Shown here piece by piece: positions 30,327 through 41,190 of a stretch of DNA of 64,000 nucleotides. The DNA comes from Isochrysis galbana (taxonomy: Eukaryota > Haptophyta > Isochrysidales > Isochrysidaceae): contig CM030938.1 of the NCBI GenBank assembly GCA_018136815.1, positions 1,214,202 through 1,278,201 of the forward strand, written 5' to 3'. The notes beneath the pieces are model-generated. The model worked only from the letters and a program-made list of their open reading frames with translations. It had not been told where the DNA came from and searched no databases. A program made the translations under genes and the position numbers. Position 1 is the first letter of the stretch. Each line of letters begins with the position of its first letter.

Positions 30327-31191
30327 AGTCTTGGCTTGTATGTTTTATGATGATTTCCACACGTCGGCATCATGCATCATTATCGCCACCAATCAGGTCA
30401 TAGGGTCATGGGAGCAAATTTCGGGCGATGCGGCTCCATCGTCTTATGCAAAAGACTGGTCCTGCATCTGCATATTGATGGCAAAGCTCCAGCTCAATCT
30501 TGGTACTTGGTAGTGTCCTCTAGGCTCCAAGTCCGAAGGCAAGGGGCCGCCAATGCCAATGTGTGCTAGGAATCAAAAAGGAAAAAGGGTCTCGAAGCAC
30601 CTTTGCAGGTGCTTCCAGCTCCCAGCCGCCTCTTTAGAGATAGAAGGAGTGAAACTGAGTTTGAAACTGTGGGAGGAGACGCATCGCAACCGCGCCTCCC
30701 CCCGCCCCTCGCCCCCACCCCCCTACCCTCGGCGATACCTGAGGACTGAGCTCTGTTCTATGTTCTCTTGTTCTATTATTGTGCCATCCCTGGGGCGAGC
30801 CGTCGATCGATCGAGAGTCTCGGACCACTTCACCCCCCTTTTTTATTGTTAGCCGAGAGTTAGCATGAATAGTGCTATATATAGTGCGTTCTGCGGATTT
30901 GCTAAGGAAAGCCCCCCGTGGCGAAAGTTCCGCGGGATAAGAAGAGAGGCAGATATATGAGAACTGACTTTAGATATATATATATATCGGAGGGTGAAGA
31001 GAGATTCGGAGAGCCGCCGACCGTCGGTTTCATTCTTCGCGAGGGGCAGAGAGAGAGAGAGAGAGAGGGGGAGAGGGGGGAGAAGGGGGGGAGAGAGGGG
31101 GGGGGGGGGGGGGGGACGTGAGGGAGAGAGAGGACGAGAGGGAGGGGGTTGGGGTGTGTGGGTGTGTGTGAGTGGGAGGCGAGCGTGCCCG
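30327..31191. other. 5' flank of the ARM-repeat gene
   Basis: No gene is seen. A TATATATATATCGG stretch at 30975-30988 could be a TATA element for the gene at 31192. Between it and the start lie GA and poly-G microsatellites (31050-31130) and a GTGTGTGGGTGTGTGTG block that would form the 5' UTR. Confidence 0.45.
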
Positions 31192-33480
31192 ATGGCTCGT
31201 CTCGAGTCCACCTCTACAGCCTCGCTCCTCTCGCTCCTCTCCTCCCGCGAGGCATCGATAGCCTCCCGCCTCTCCGCACTCACTCAGCTTGGTCTCACCC
31301 TAGACCGCGCCGAGGATACGGAGGCCGCAGAGCTCTGTGCTCAGCTGCGCGAGGCCCATGCGCTCGATCACTTCCTGCGACTGCTACGCGAGCCGCTACA
31401 GCCCAGCCTTCACCCTCTCGCGCTCATGCTCCTCGGCAACATGTGCTCCAAGCAGGCTGACCCGCAAGCGCAGCTCACACACGAAGCGCTCGCCACCGCC
31501 CACGGATTCGAGGCCATCCTGCCCTTCCTCTTCGCTGACGATAGCACCACACTCATCTACGCGCTCGGTGCTGTGCAGAATACCTGCGGAGAGGCGCGCT
31601 ACCAGGACATGCTGCTCAAGCTCGAGCTAGCCAGCCTGTTGCAAGAGCATGTGCACTCAGAGAACGAGACGCTAGCCACCTTTGCCAAGGGCGCACTAGC
31701 CAACATGAACGCAACCACGCTGGAGCAGTACTCGTCAGCCGAGCTGCGAGCGAGCGACGAGCAGCCCGAGCACACGTTTCTAGCCGAGAGTCTCGCGAGG
31801 ATTGCCGATGCGGCCGGAGAGGCCGCGGAGCGTGAGGCGGGAACGGCGGTAGGGCTCGCTTCTGCCAAAATCGGTGACAATGCGAGGCGCATCCTCGCAG
31901 ACAGGGACGGTGAGACGCGTCAGGGGGAGGCGAGGGCCGCCACCGCCTTTGAGGTCCAACATGTGGCCCAGGTGGGGGTGGTAACCGTTAGCGAGCGGCA
32001 GGTGCGGGTTGCTGCGGACGTGGAGGCCGAGATGGAGGCCTTGCTCGCGGCGGGAGCACAAAGCGCCTCGCAAGCGGCTCAGAGCGATCCTGTCCTTGCT
32101 GTCACTCCAGCGATGAGCGAGGACGAGGCCGCTACGCTCGCTGACGAGCTGAGTTCGGCGGAGGCGGTTGAACTGGCCGCTAAGGCCGCCGAAGACAGGA
32201 ATTGGCCGGAGATTCAGGCCACCAATGCGTGCCCCGAGGCATCCAAGATTTCGGCCTCACAGGAGCGGTCGATGACGGTGCTCAAGAAGACGCACGTCTC
32301 TGTCTCTCTGCATGTTGGCCCCGAATTGGTAGGCGGCATGCATCCCGTCTCGATGCATCTGAAGGTGTCGCCATTGACCACCTTATCTACGGTGGATCCT
32401 AAACAGCCCAAAGCCGAGGCCGTCAGAGAGACGATCAGGCAAGGAGCCGCAAATGCTTTGCGGAGCAGTGCAGCTCCTGTGCAAGCTGCACTGCACGTGG
32501 ACAATAACTCAGCAAGGGTACGACTGTCACTCACATGCGTTTGCGGGTGGGCTGGCACTCTCGCCGACAACCGACGGGTCGACGCCGTCACACGAGTGCT
32601 CATGCGGCGCGAAGACGACGAAGAGTGCCAGGACGTCACTGTCACCAACTCTTCCGTTGTGACCACCGAGGCGCTGGTGGAGGGTACACACGTCGGAGGC
32701 CGGGCGCTCGAGGAGCCGGACGATGAAGGGCCGCCGGCCGATGCCCTCGGTCACAGCCACGAGTCGATCGCGAGTTTCACCGAGCCTATTGACGCAGAGC
32801 GCAGCACTCGGCTTGCCGACAAGGCGCAGGAGACGCGAACGCTGCCGCCGCCCATAGCGAGCAGCTCACGAGTCCAAATGGCCTACAATGGAGGCCGCCG
32901 GCTTCCTGTGGCGCTGCAGCACCTGCTGCCGCGCCAGGTTGCGCGCCCTGTGGCTAAGCTCGAGCCCCTAAATCCGCGTCCTGTGCCCGTCTCGCTAAAG
33001 ACTTCGCGTGGATGGACCAGTTTTACGGGCCCGTCGCCCAACCGCCGGCCTTCTCCGCACCTTCAATCCTTGCATTCCCAAAGGCGAAGTAAAACGGTTC
33101 TTGGTGCGAGCCCCGCTTCTTCTAGCGGGAAATCCTCCGGCAGCTCGCTGACGCCCCGTTCCGCATCATCGCCGGCGCGCCCGCCGAGGCCAATGCCTCG
33201 GGACGTGCCTCCGGCCCTCTCCGCAGCCCTACTGAACGAGCAAATTGTCGCAACTGTTCTCCAGCAAAGCTCAGCCCGTAATGCTGCGTATGCGGACGAG
33301 ATGTACAACAACCGGCGTGCGACCGGTGGCAACTCGAAGCCCCATCTACCGCCCGTCTCACGCGCTAGCGGGAGCAAGTTGGCTGACAAGCGACGCTCGG
33401 CGCAGCCCACCTTTGACGAGGCCGCCTACGTCCGGGGGCTTCTGAGTGGTGGCCGCGGCCGCGGCAGCGTGCTAGTCTAA
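31192..33480 (+). CDS. armadillo/HEAT-like repeat protein
   Basis: A single exon of 762 residues from ATG 31192 (MARLESTSTASLLSLLSSRE) to TAA 33478-33480. The frame is open upstream, but only through microsatellite, so this Met is preferred. Residues 1-190 are ARM-like helices: AAELCAQLREAHALDHFLRL, LHPLALMLLGNMCSKQA and LIYALGAVQNTCGEARYQD, then TLATFAKGALANMNATT. The middle (about 200-550) is acidic and Ala-rich with no clear fold. The last 200 residues are Ser/Pro/Arg-rich and disordered, ending in a short conserved-looking peptide (TFDEAAYVRGLLSGGRGRG). ARM domains bind partner proteins. No enzyme motif is present, and a scaffold, possibly cytoskeletal or ciliary, is the most I can say. 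Confidence 0.75.
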   Translation: MARLESTSTASLLSLLSSREASIASRLSALTQLGLTLDRAEDTEAAELCAQLREAHALDHFLRLLREPLQPSLHPLALMLLGNMCSKQADPQAQLTHEALATAHGFEAILPFLFADDSTTLIYALGAVQNTCGEARYQDMLLKLELASLLQEHVHSENETLATFAKGALANMNATTLEQYSSAELRASDEQPEHTFLAESLARIADAAGEAAEREAGTAVGLASAKIGDNARRILADRDGETRQGEARAATAFEVQHVAQVGVVTVSERQVRVAADVEAEMEALLAAGAQSASQAAQSDPVLAVTPAMSEDEAATLADELSSAEAVELAAKAAEDRNWPEIQATNACPEASKISASQERSMTVLKKTHVSVSLHVGPELVGGMHPVSMHLKVSPLTTLSTVDPKQPKAEAVRETIRQGAANALRSSAAPVQAALHVDNNSARVRLSLTCVCGWAGTLADNRRVDAVTRVLMRREDDEECQDVTVTNSSVVTTEALVEGTHVGGRALEEPDDEGPPADALGHSHESIASFTEPIDAERSTRLADKAQETRTLPPPIASSSRVQMAYNGGRRLPVALQHLLPRQVARPVAKLEPLNPRPVPVSLKTSRGWTSFTGPSPNRRPSPHLQSLHSQRRSKTVLGASPASSSGKSSGSSLTPRSASSPARPPRPMPRDVPPALSAALLNEQIVATVLQQSSARNAAYADEMYNNRRATGGNSKPHLPPVSRASGSKLADKRRSAQPTFDEAAYVRGLLSGGRGRGSVLV

Positions 33481-33966
33481 GATGGTCGCCGTTTTTATGC
33501 GCAAGGAGGGACCAGGCGGCTCCCTGACGGACTTGACTCGCGTGAAAGTTGAGCGAGGCCTCACCAGATAGCAAATCCGTGTCTGAAGCGACTTGCTCGC
33601 AATCCTCGCGTCCTATCACTACTGCCGACTAGCCATTTGGGCACTCTGGGGACGGAAGGATGAAAAATTCTTGATGGACACATACTCTAAGCGGAACGGA
33701 GAGGAGCGGTCGGCTATCGCGGGCGCACTGTCGATGGGACGAGTATTTGTTTCCGTCGGGCCCACGCGCAACGCTTGCCCCATGCGTACGCACCAACCGT
33801 GAGCGTTTGAGTAGGTACGTTCTTTGTCTTTGTGTTAGCGTGGCGCGGGTCCACACTGGCGTGCCGAGCTTAAATGCACGAGCCGTCGTCAGCTGTCGCA
33901 CGCGTGAGTGTATCTGCGAGCAATTCATCTCTATTCTCCGAGAAACACTGTTGCGGGTAGGGGGGG
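33481..33966. other. intergenic, no gene seen
   Basis: Between the ARM gene and the proline-rich frame no feature is supported. Short frames on both strands lack any domain. Confidence 0.35.
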
Positions 33967-35440
33967 TTGTTCATATCTCTTCGCATATTTCCCGCCATTA
34001 GGTTTCCTCGCGTGGCTCCCCTTCGTCGTCTAGTTCCGTATCACGCTCGCCTCTTCTGCCCGCTCCCGATAGGATCGTCCCCTTACGTCCCCTCTTTCCC
34101 GCTTCTCGCCTCGTCTCTCCTTCTCTCTCTCCCCGTTCCCACTGAGTGTTTTCCGCCCACTGTCATCCCTTTCTTTTCCCGCGTGTTCTCTTCTTCCCCC
34201 CCCCCCCCCCGCGCATCTTCTCTCGGTCCGGTAGCTTTTGTACGCTCAGCGCTATCGCTTGAGCGCTCCTGTGGCCTTCTGCCCTGTGTGCCCCCCGTCC
34301 TCGTTCTCGTCTCGTGTGACCGTATGCCGGTCGAGGTCCCTCGTTCGTCCTCAGCTCCTCCGATGCGTGCCTCCCATGTGTCCGGTGGCCCGTGCCCCAT
34401 GCCCCCGAACTGTACTCCACATGTTACATACATCAATCCTCTTGCCTCCACATGCAACACAGCCACAGCTCCACTCCATCCCACACATGGTAGCGGAGGC
34501 GTGCCGATCACGCCTTGCCACTCACGCCCACTCCTCTTCGCTCCCCACACCACCTCCTGTCCGCCAGCTCCGACCGCTCCCCACTCCTTACAGCCACCTC
34601 AATTCTTCCAACCATGTCAGCCTTTCCAGACCTCCCATCCAACTCACTACCATCCAGTTGCATCCAAGCCACGCCAACCGAACGGACACGCCCTCGCGCC
34701 CTTCTCCTCTCTCTCTCCTCCTCCGGTCGCCTCCAATGATCCTCCTCCCGCCGCCGCCTTACCATTCCAACACCCACCGACTTGCCAGACCAATTTCCAG
34801 CCCAACTTCCACCAAATGCCCCACCAACCATCACCTCCTCAATTCGCACCGGCCTACCACCACCAACCCACGCCGGACCCCACAATTCTCCCCTCGCCGA
34901 CTCAGCCGCACTTCTACTCACCCCTGCCCAACCTCCTCGGCTCCTGCCCTGCCGTCTACCCTATCGCTCATCCAACCACACAAGCCACATATCCGCTCCC
35001 TCCTGTCTTCACGCCTCACCCCGTTCCTCTCGATCTCGACAACGACGACTTCATTACCGCCATCGCCCGGAAGCTCTACCACCTCGGCTCTCCCCACTCT
35101 GCCTCCTTGGCGTCCCCGATCCCACCGCACCCCGCTGCCCCGCTTCAACATCCCCAACACGTCCACTCCCATTCTCAAATCCCAGGCACGCTCGTGCCAG
35201 CAACACCACCGAACCCGTCCCCACCGTCGCCCCTTTGCACCCCGTCGCGACCCCCGCCCCCACCCCCGCCTCCACCACCGCCGCCACTATCGCCGCCGCC
35301 ACTACCGCCCCAACCACCCCCACCCCCCCCTTCTAATCCCGTCCCTTCTCTCTCCCCCCCGGACAACTACAACCTTTACTTCGACCCGCTCGATTTTAAC
35401 AATCACCCCGCCAACAAACAAATCACCACGTCTCATCTCT
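33967..35440 (+). CDS. proline/serine/histidine-rich reading frame running into a gap
   Basis: A plus-strand frame open from 33967 up to the assembly gap at 35441. It is dominated by Pro, Ser, His and Thr (for example PTAPHSLQPPQFFQPCQPFQ, and PPPPPPPPPPPLSPPPLPPQ near 35255-35320). Two stretches look more protein-like: LDLDNDDFITAIARKLYHLG near 35030 and DNYNLYFDPLDFNNHPANKQ near 35365. A Pro-rich leader before a folded domain fits a retroelement ORF1/gag or an RNA-binding protein, but nothing decisive is visible. The C-rich composition also opens the other plus frame (34238-35440), so only the two ordered stretches argue for this one. An ATG within 33967-34330 is likely, and the exact one is not clear. 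Confidence 0.35.
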
Positions 35441-35540
35441 NNNNNNNNNNNNNNNNNNNNNNNNNNNNNNNNNNNNNNNNNNNNNNNNNNNNNNNNNNNN
35501 NNNNNNNNNNNNNNNNNNNNNNNNNNNNNNNNNNNNNNNN
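35441..35540. other. assembly gap of 100 N
   Basis: Exactly 100 N, which usually stands for a gap of unknown size. It interrupts the proline-rich frame. The sequence on its right side belongs to the MRRYKK-type repeat module in inverted orientation. Confidence 0.95.
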
Positions 35541-35549
35541 CCCTCTCTG

Positions 35550-35650
35550 CTCTCTAGTGCTCTTTACCGAATCCTTGTGGTGGTATCGGGGGTCTGCGCC
35601 TTCATCCACTCAGCGCCAAACGAGGGTTACCAAATGAAGGCAAACGACCT
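35550..35650 (-). repeat. short variant of the MRRYKK repeat module
   Basis: On the minus strand this reads AGGTCGTTTGCCTTCATTTG GTA (35650 downward), as in the copies at 45522, 45991 and 46561. After about 20 bases it shows CCCCGATACCACCACAAGGA followed by TTCGGTAAAGAG, as at the end of copy 2 (46348-46385). An ATG at 35605 encodes MKAQTPDTTTRIR and a stop, matching the MTPDTTTRTR end of copy 2. It is therefore a deletion variant of the same module. Confidence 0.7.
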
Positions 35651-36724
35651 CGACTATGGACATTTGATGGCTCAACTTGAGTCTTTCCCATGCATTACTG
35701 CCGACGGAACGTGACCTCAGCCCCGCAGGCTACTACCCACCCGCGCGCTCGGATTTCGTCGCGAGCACTACCGTACAACCCTCTCCGCTGCCTGCCTTCC
35801 TCTGCTGACGGGCGTCAGCCTCCGCCGCGCCTGCCGCCTGCCGCCGGCTTGCCTCCCTCCTCATCGCCCTCAGACCCTATGGGTCATCCCAATTCGTCAA
35901 TCAAGGAGTTGCCTCCATGGGAGGTGAAGTCTAGCTGCCACCCACCATGGGGAGTGCTTGGTTGGGCGCCGGATCGAAGGAGATCGGTGGCAGAGCTTTG
36001 TTCTAGCGCTGGTTGTTTGGGGGTATAGGGTTTCGCTTTTTCCTTGCCTTTGTGGCTTCTTTCTGGGGAGTCAAGGCGGGGGTGGGCATGGCATGGTCTT
36101 GCACTTGTGAGGCAGCGGCCTGCGAGCGCGTCGGCTCCGGCGGCCCCATTGGGGCGTCGTGGATGCAGTGGCGGTGGGCTGGAATGGGAAGGGGGAAGCC
36201 GTCGTCGGCGCGTGCTTTTGCTCAAACGATAACGATAATTTTTGAATATTCAATAGACAATAGAATGGGATGTGTGATGGAGGGCAAGGAAGAGGTTCAT
36301 AAACTTCTCAATAGCACGTGCGTAAATTGATGGAGGGCAGGCGAAAACTCGATAGCACGTGCGTTGCATACAGCTAGCTACGAACTTCTCAATAACTAAC
36401 TAAAAGTTGAGCAAAAGCGTCGTAAGATGAAGAGCTCTAACGTTGAACCCCCTTCACTATCCCTGGTTGTGTTAGCCTAAGCGGAGATACTTTGGTGGGG
36501 GGACGTTGCGGTTGGAGCGCCACTTCGCGGCCTCTCCTTCATGGCACGCGAGATGACGTCAGTCAGCGGGGAGTATATATAGGGCCAACGCCCTTGAATC
36601 TCCGAACCGACTTCCGTCCTGCCCTCTCAGGGCGACAACACGAACGCGGAACGAATAGCCAAACCGAAAGCGGAAACGCACTCACAAAATGTGCTGTATC
36701 CTGTGGCGTCTCGCCTGAGATGAC
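35651..36724. other. intergenic region with short repeats and a TATA-like box
   Basis: TAGCACGTGCGT occurs twice (36313 and 36354), each after a GATGGAGGGCA-type sequence. CTTCTCAATA is also repeated. GGGAGTATATATAGGG at about 36568 looks like a core promoter for a plus-strand transcript, but no plus-strand gene follows. No coding frame is supported. Confidence 0.4.
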
Positions 36725-39424
36725 TTAGTGGCAGCACGGGAGGTCATAGTCGTCGTGGCCGTGCTTCCAGTCGCAGGCGTCTGCGCACACGTCGGTCTTC
36801 GCGATGGCACGCTTCTCAGCAAGGCTGCGGCGGCGGTACTTGCCGTAGGCGGAGACAAACAGGGATTCACCGGCCTCGGTAAGCTCGGAGGGGGCGGCCA
36901 GCGGAGTAGTGGCCCAGTCAATGTCAGGCAGGATCAATGACATCATCTGCGCGGTGTAGTGGAAGCCCTGCGCGCAGCACACAGGGACGCAAGCAAGCGT
37001 GACTTCAGAAGCATGTTCGACAAAACTCAACACACGGGGCAGCCGCTCTTGGCTCGCAGCGGTTGACATCGCACCTTTGACATGCAGCCCTGATAGTATC
37101 CCTTCATCTGGTTGTTGACCACGACGTGCTTGCCATCGAGGGCGTCATAGATGTCCTGGGGCGTGTATGGCACGGCGACGGACATGGCGGCCGACCAATC
37201 GTAGAAGCCGGTCATCTCCTGGTCACGCGGGCGGTCAAAGCTGCCGTACGGGACGGTGTTGACGGTGTTCATCTTGTGGTTGTCGTTGCCCAGAGCACCG
37301 GCGATCGGCACCGTCTTCCGGGTTGCCGGGTCATAAATAACGGCCATGTTGTACTCGCCGAGCGCACCGGCATCCTCCGCGAGCAAAACCTTGCCGCCCT
37401 TGAGCCAGAGGAGGCTGTCGACGTACTCATAGCCCCTGGAGTTGGAGGCGTAGCGGTTGGGGCCGATGAAGACCTGATCGGCCAACACGTGGAAGAGCCG
37501 GGCGTTCACGAAGTCGGGCATCTTGGCACCATTGCGCGAAGTGACGGTCGACGCCGCGAGCGCTGCCGGCGTTAGCTTCTCCAAAAATTGCGCCTCGAGG
37601 AAGGCGGCGGTGGAAGCGAGGCGGCCGATGGGGCAAGAATCGTCTCCGGCAACACAGGCCGGCACGGATAGACCGAGGCCGGTCTCGGCCATGGCCCACT
37701 GATTGGGCTTGTCGGGGTTGACGGAGCCCCACTCCTGCTTGTCAACGCCGGTCATACGGATGGGGGTGCTTCCCTGCACCGTCGAGGCGCAGTTGACTGC
37801 ATCGGCGTTGAAGGTAGCGTACGAGCCGTCGAAGACCAGCTCGATGGGCTCGAGGCGCGCGGCCTTGGGCACAAAGTTGTAATCCGGCCGTCCCGACGCC
37901 GGCCACTCCATGAACGTTGCCATGTCGGTCTCGCCCGCAGGGTCAACCACGCGGTAAATACGGCCCTGGTTGGGGCCGAGGCCGTTGCGGTCCAGGAAGT
38001 GCGTGGCGGTCTTGTCCTTCTTGCCGATCCACACATTCCAGCCAGAGCCGCATCCCTCCACCTCGGAGCCGTAATCCTGAATGCCGACCGCGATCCAGTC
38101 CGGGTGGCCGGTGGATATGGTGAAGGCCATCTCGACGGTGCCAACGGCAAGTTGTGGGAGCGGATACCAGTCGCCAGTGCGGACGTCGAGTGCGTTGATG
38201 GTGCCACGCACGCCGTCGCCAATCGGGTGGCCCTCCATCGAGATGAGGAGCACGTCATCCTCGAATCCGACGCCCTCAGTGGCGCCGTATGCCGGGGCGC
38301 CGTTGACCCGGTAGGAGAACTCGTGCTTGAGCGCGAGCTTAGAACCGCAATGGCCGTACAGGCCACACTGCGCTGAGCCCGCCTCGTCGCAGTTGGGCGA
38401 CGCCATTTCCGCCTGGCTGGCCTGCACGTTTGCAAAGAGTTGACGGTGCTCAGTGATGAGGCCATAGATGTCGCCCGACTTGAGCGATCCGTCGAAAGGC
38501 TGGTTGTATTGAACTTTGCCCGTCTGCATCGTGTAGATCTTGCGAACGGCGTGGCCGGCATTGACTGCCTCGAGACTGCTGCGGTCGAAATCGAAGAATT
38601 GCTCCGCTGCTCCAGTCAACATGAGTCGACACTCCTCCGTGGGCTCGGGCTGGCCGAAGCCACCTGACGAGGCGAATGAGACGGAGGTCGCTGTGGTGGC
38701 AGCGCGCAATGGGAGACTCCGGACGCAGGGGTGAGCAGGCGCACGCACCGGACTCCTCGCAGATAGAGACGTACCACTTCGGCGAATAGTCGGCCCCGGT
38801 GCGGCCGCTCAGCTCGGTATTGATGAACGCACGGGCGACAGCCGCGCCATCGGAGAGCGAGCTCATCGTGCCGTCGTTGAGGATGGGCATGACGTTCAGG
38901 CCGTCGAAAGCGCCGATGGCGCAGTGCTGACCGACCGGGTTCTGCGGCGAGTTCTGCCACTGGGCCAGGGTCGGCGCGCACTCCGAGGCAGTGACGACAG
39001 CCTCAATTTTCGTGCCAGAGAAGGCCTCGGTCTGGGCCAGGTGTGTGCCAGCCGGCAGGAAGCACATGTCATCGTCGAACTTCACAGTTGGGAAGTTGGT
39101 CTCGGCGGCATCCACGCCGCAGCACTCGGCCTCGTACACATGGGCAGCTTCCTCGCATGTGATGCGAGCGTTGGTGCGCTCGTACTTGTCGTTCGCCATT
39201 GGGACGTAGGTAAAGTTTGGGCTCTCGCAGGTGAGCGCGCCCAGCACCGGCGTGGTTGGCTCCGGTGTCGGCTCTGGAGTAGGCGTCGTGGAGAAGCCCG
39301 CCGGTGCGGAGAAGAGGGAGAGCATCACGGACACGTGGATGCGATGGGTGTGTGTGTGACTGGATGCGAGCGATGCAGGACTGGATGTGGACCTCCGGGC
39401 CGACGGCGCCGACGGACGTGACAT
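36725..39424 (-). CDS. secreted Cys-containing protein, three exons, possibly PhoX-like
   Basis: Exons on the minus strand: 39424-38749, 38690-37075 and 36967-36725, about 844 residues. The introns (58 and 107 bases) have GT-AG ends, and the phases close exactly (EES-G|CG-ATSVS and CMSK|GFHYTAQ). The N-terminus is uncertain. A hydrophobic MLSLFSAPAGFSTT start follows a His/Ser-rich lead, and a PTPEPTPEPTTP linker comes next. Paired Cys residues throughout suggest an extracellular or periplasm-like location. The core has beta-propeller-like strands (ATEGVGFEDDVLLISMEGHP, GTINALDVRTGDWYPLPQLA, and YEYVDSLLWLKGGKVLLAED, then DPATRKTVPIAGALGNDNHK). This layout recalls calcium-dependent PhoX/DUF839 alkaline phosphatases, but I cannot confirm the metal site. 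The two poly-C tracts at 39500-39685 lie just upstream. Confidence 0.75.
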
Positions 39425-39498
39425 CTCTCATTCGCTTCAGATCAGAGGCTATAACGGTTCCTATATGTTTTCCCCGGGTCCATCAGTGGGCGAGGCGG

Positions 39499-39499
<1 letters not shown>

Positions 39500-39537
<38 letters not shown>

Positions 39538-39619
39538 TTCCCCCTTCATCATTGAAGGAGGGGACGAGGGAGGAACGAGGGGCGGGACCGGACGGCGAGG
39601 AGCGGGATACTAGGGATAC

Positions 39620-39685
<66 letters not shown>
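39500..39685. repeat. two very long poly-C tracts
   Basis: Uninterrupted C runs of 38 bases (39500-39537) and 63 bases (39623-39685) are separated by 85 bases of mixed sequence. They lie about 75 and 200 bases upstream of the minus-strand secreted-protein start, where they read as poly-G. Such runs can form G-quadruplex or i-motif structures and stall polymerases. Their exact length is sensitive to sequencing error. Confidence 0.9.
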
Positions 39686-39687
<2 letters not shown>

Positions 39688-40240
39688 TTCCATCCCCGCA
39701 CGTTTTCCCCCTTTGACGTCCCGTCCCACCCGCCCTCCGAAGCCCTCCACCGTCGTCTCGGCGCGCCCGCTCCTCCCCGTCGTCGAGCATCCGAACAAAG
39801 ATGCACGTAGCGACCTCTTTGACTGAGGAGCGAATCGCGCTCGCTCATCATCATCATTGAGGGGCATGGCCGCTCGCTCGCTCGCTCGCTCGGCGCTCGG
39901 GGCGATGACTACGCGCCCTCGTCGATACTTTTTAATGAATTTTATTTTATTCTAAAGTTAGTTGTAGAGATTTCGGTTTCGCTTTTGCCGACTTTGGGTT
40001 ACGCTTGTCGCATTCGCGAATCGACACTCGTTAGGCTTCGCTCTTCTCTTCGTCGTTCGGTATTTATCGTTATAATTCTCTCGTTCTCGTTCTCGGTCAA
40101 AAGCTTCGCTTGGATGCATGGGATCGTGGGTTGTGGAGCGCCCTCTCTCTTTCTCTCGAAAGAGAAGGGAAGTTTCCCCACCTTTCTTCCTCCCAGGCGC
40201 CTCGCAAATAGGTTTAATTTGCTATCTCTACAGCGGTTCT
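39686..40240. other. intergenic, no gene recognised
   Basis: It holds a short CGCTCGCTCGCTCGCTCGG tandem at about 39872 and an AT-rich TTTTTAATGAATTTTATTTT block near 39930. No gene or RNA is supported. Confidence 0.35.
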
Positions 40241-40783
40241 TTATCTGCTTCTGGGGGCAATCAGGTTTAATTTACGACCTCTTCGTATCTCCCCCTTAGG
40301 CACATCGCACTCCTTTCGTCTTATTTGGTAGGTCTCTTGGAATCTTGTGCGGCAGGATTGCCCCTCGTTTCCGTTATGGTGCGATTCCCCTTCCAGACGG
40401 GATCGCCGACAGATCGCCTTCTGATTCCAGCCCATTGCCCATTTGGCCGGGTGACGTTGGCGTAGTTGTCGGCGCCACACACGTGTCGAACACGCGATGA
40501 CCACAGGCTCATAGGCAGAGGGCCGTTCGATCGAGCCGGCAGCTGAAAGCGCGCCCGGTCGCGTTCGAAAGTTGGGCACTCCAGCCCATTTGGCCGGTGA
40601 CGTTGGCGTAGTTGTCGGCGCCACACACGTGTCGAACACGCGATGACCACAGACAGGCTCATAGGCAGAGGGCCGTTCGATCGAGCCGGCAGCTGACGCG
40701 GTCGTAGAAGGATCGTTGATTGTTGCTTGCGGGAAGATGTCTGAAAGGTCGTAGTAGGAGTCGGGTCTGACAGTGTCTGCCAT
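40241..40783 (-). pseudogene. transposon protein N-terminus (RPDSYYDLSD family) with internal duplication
   Basis: Met at 40783 on the minus strand opens DTVRPDSYYDLSDIFPQATI, homologous to 21395-21547 on the plus strand. About 35 codons in, the sequence encoding AAGSIERPSAYEP is duplicated (see 40437-40696), so the protein repeats itself with small insertions. Depending on the frame, the Cys-containing VFDTC or VIACSTRVW follows. The remainder (KAICRRSRLEGESHHNGNEG and a basic end) runs to 40241. The frame is open, but it contains a duplication and no recognised domain. It is treated as a damaged mobile-element copy. Confidence 0.45.
40437..40696. repeat. tandem duplication of about 145 bp
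   Basis: CCCATTTGGCCGG followed by TGACGTTGGCGTAGTTGTCG and CGAACACGCGATGACCACAG occurs at 40438-40510 and again at 40585-40655. Each copy runs on into CTCATAGGCAGAGGGCCGTT and GAGCCGGCAGCTGA. Copies differ by an extra G and an ACAG insertion. The duplication lies within the minus-strand transposon reading frame. Confidence 0.85.
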
Positions 40784-40834
40784 CAAACGACACGAGCGAC
40801 GAGGTAGACTAGAGGTCGGAGGATCGTGACGCGT

Positions 40835-40950
40835 GTCAGCTGGCGTGGAGCGCGCCTTCTCGAAAGCCGGGCGGCTGCACGACGACATGAAGGCAGGGCA
40901 ATCGGATGCAACTTTGGAGCACTCCTTGCTGGCGGGAATGAATTGTGAGT
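40835..40950 (+). pseudogene. hAT dimerisation-domain remnant, second copy
   Basis: The plus-strand frame reads GVERAFSKAGRLHDDMKAGQ followed by SDATLEHSLLAGMNCE and TGA. It is close to the end of the hAT fragment at 14998-15108. The same GTGTGTGTG and GCGCGCGCAGCGCGCC, then TTAGCTC, follow downstream. Only about 38 codons remain. Divergence between the two copies shows that they inserted independently. Confidence 0.75.
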
Positions 40951-41089
40951 GAGGCTTGTTGTGTGTGTGTGTGATTCGCGCGCGCAGCGCGCCCTTAGCT
41001 CCGCGCGCCCCCATCAATTGTCTTCCGCGCGCCACGCGCAAGCCTCACGCCTGTAAGCTCGGTGGCTATTAATAGGTTGTTAATAGCTT

Positions 41090-41190
41090 TTGTCATCACA
41101 GCTATCTTGATAGATAGAGATAGTGCTCTTTCGCTATCTTGATAGATAGAGATAGTGCTTTTGCTGGGTAGTTAGCCTAATATCTTGATA
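41090..41190. repeat. GATAGATAGAGATAGTGC tandem, shared with 27805
   Basis: GCTATCTTGATAGATAGAGA plus TAGTGC is present twice in tandem here. The related form with GATACATAG is present at 27805-27870. Both places also carry CCTAATATCT shortly after. The unit is nearly self-complementary and may be the end of a mobile repeat. Confidence 0.65.

Noticed and set aside
34238-35440. Second plus-strand proline/serine-rich frame in the 34-kb region
   Set aside because: It overlaps the frame at 33967 and is only Pro/Ser/Thr/His low complexity. The ordered segments lie in the other frame.
36560-36580. TATA box at 36568 as promoter of a plus-strand gene
   Set aside because: No plus-strand gene follows within 10 kb except repeats. 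It is mentioned only as TATA-like.
39387-39716. Poly-proline and poly-glycine frames across 39500-39685
   Set aside because: They are produced by the poly-C tracts and have no ordered sequence on either side.
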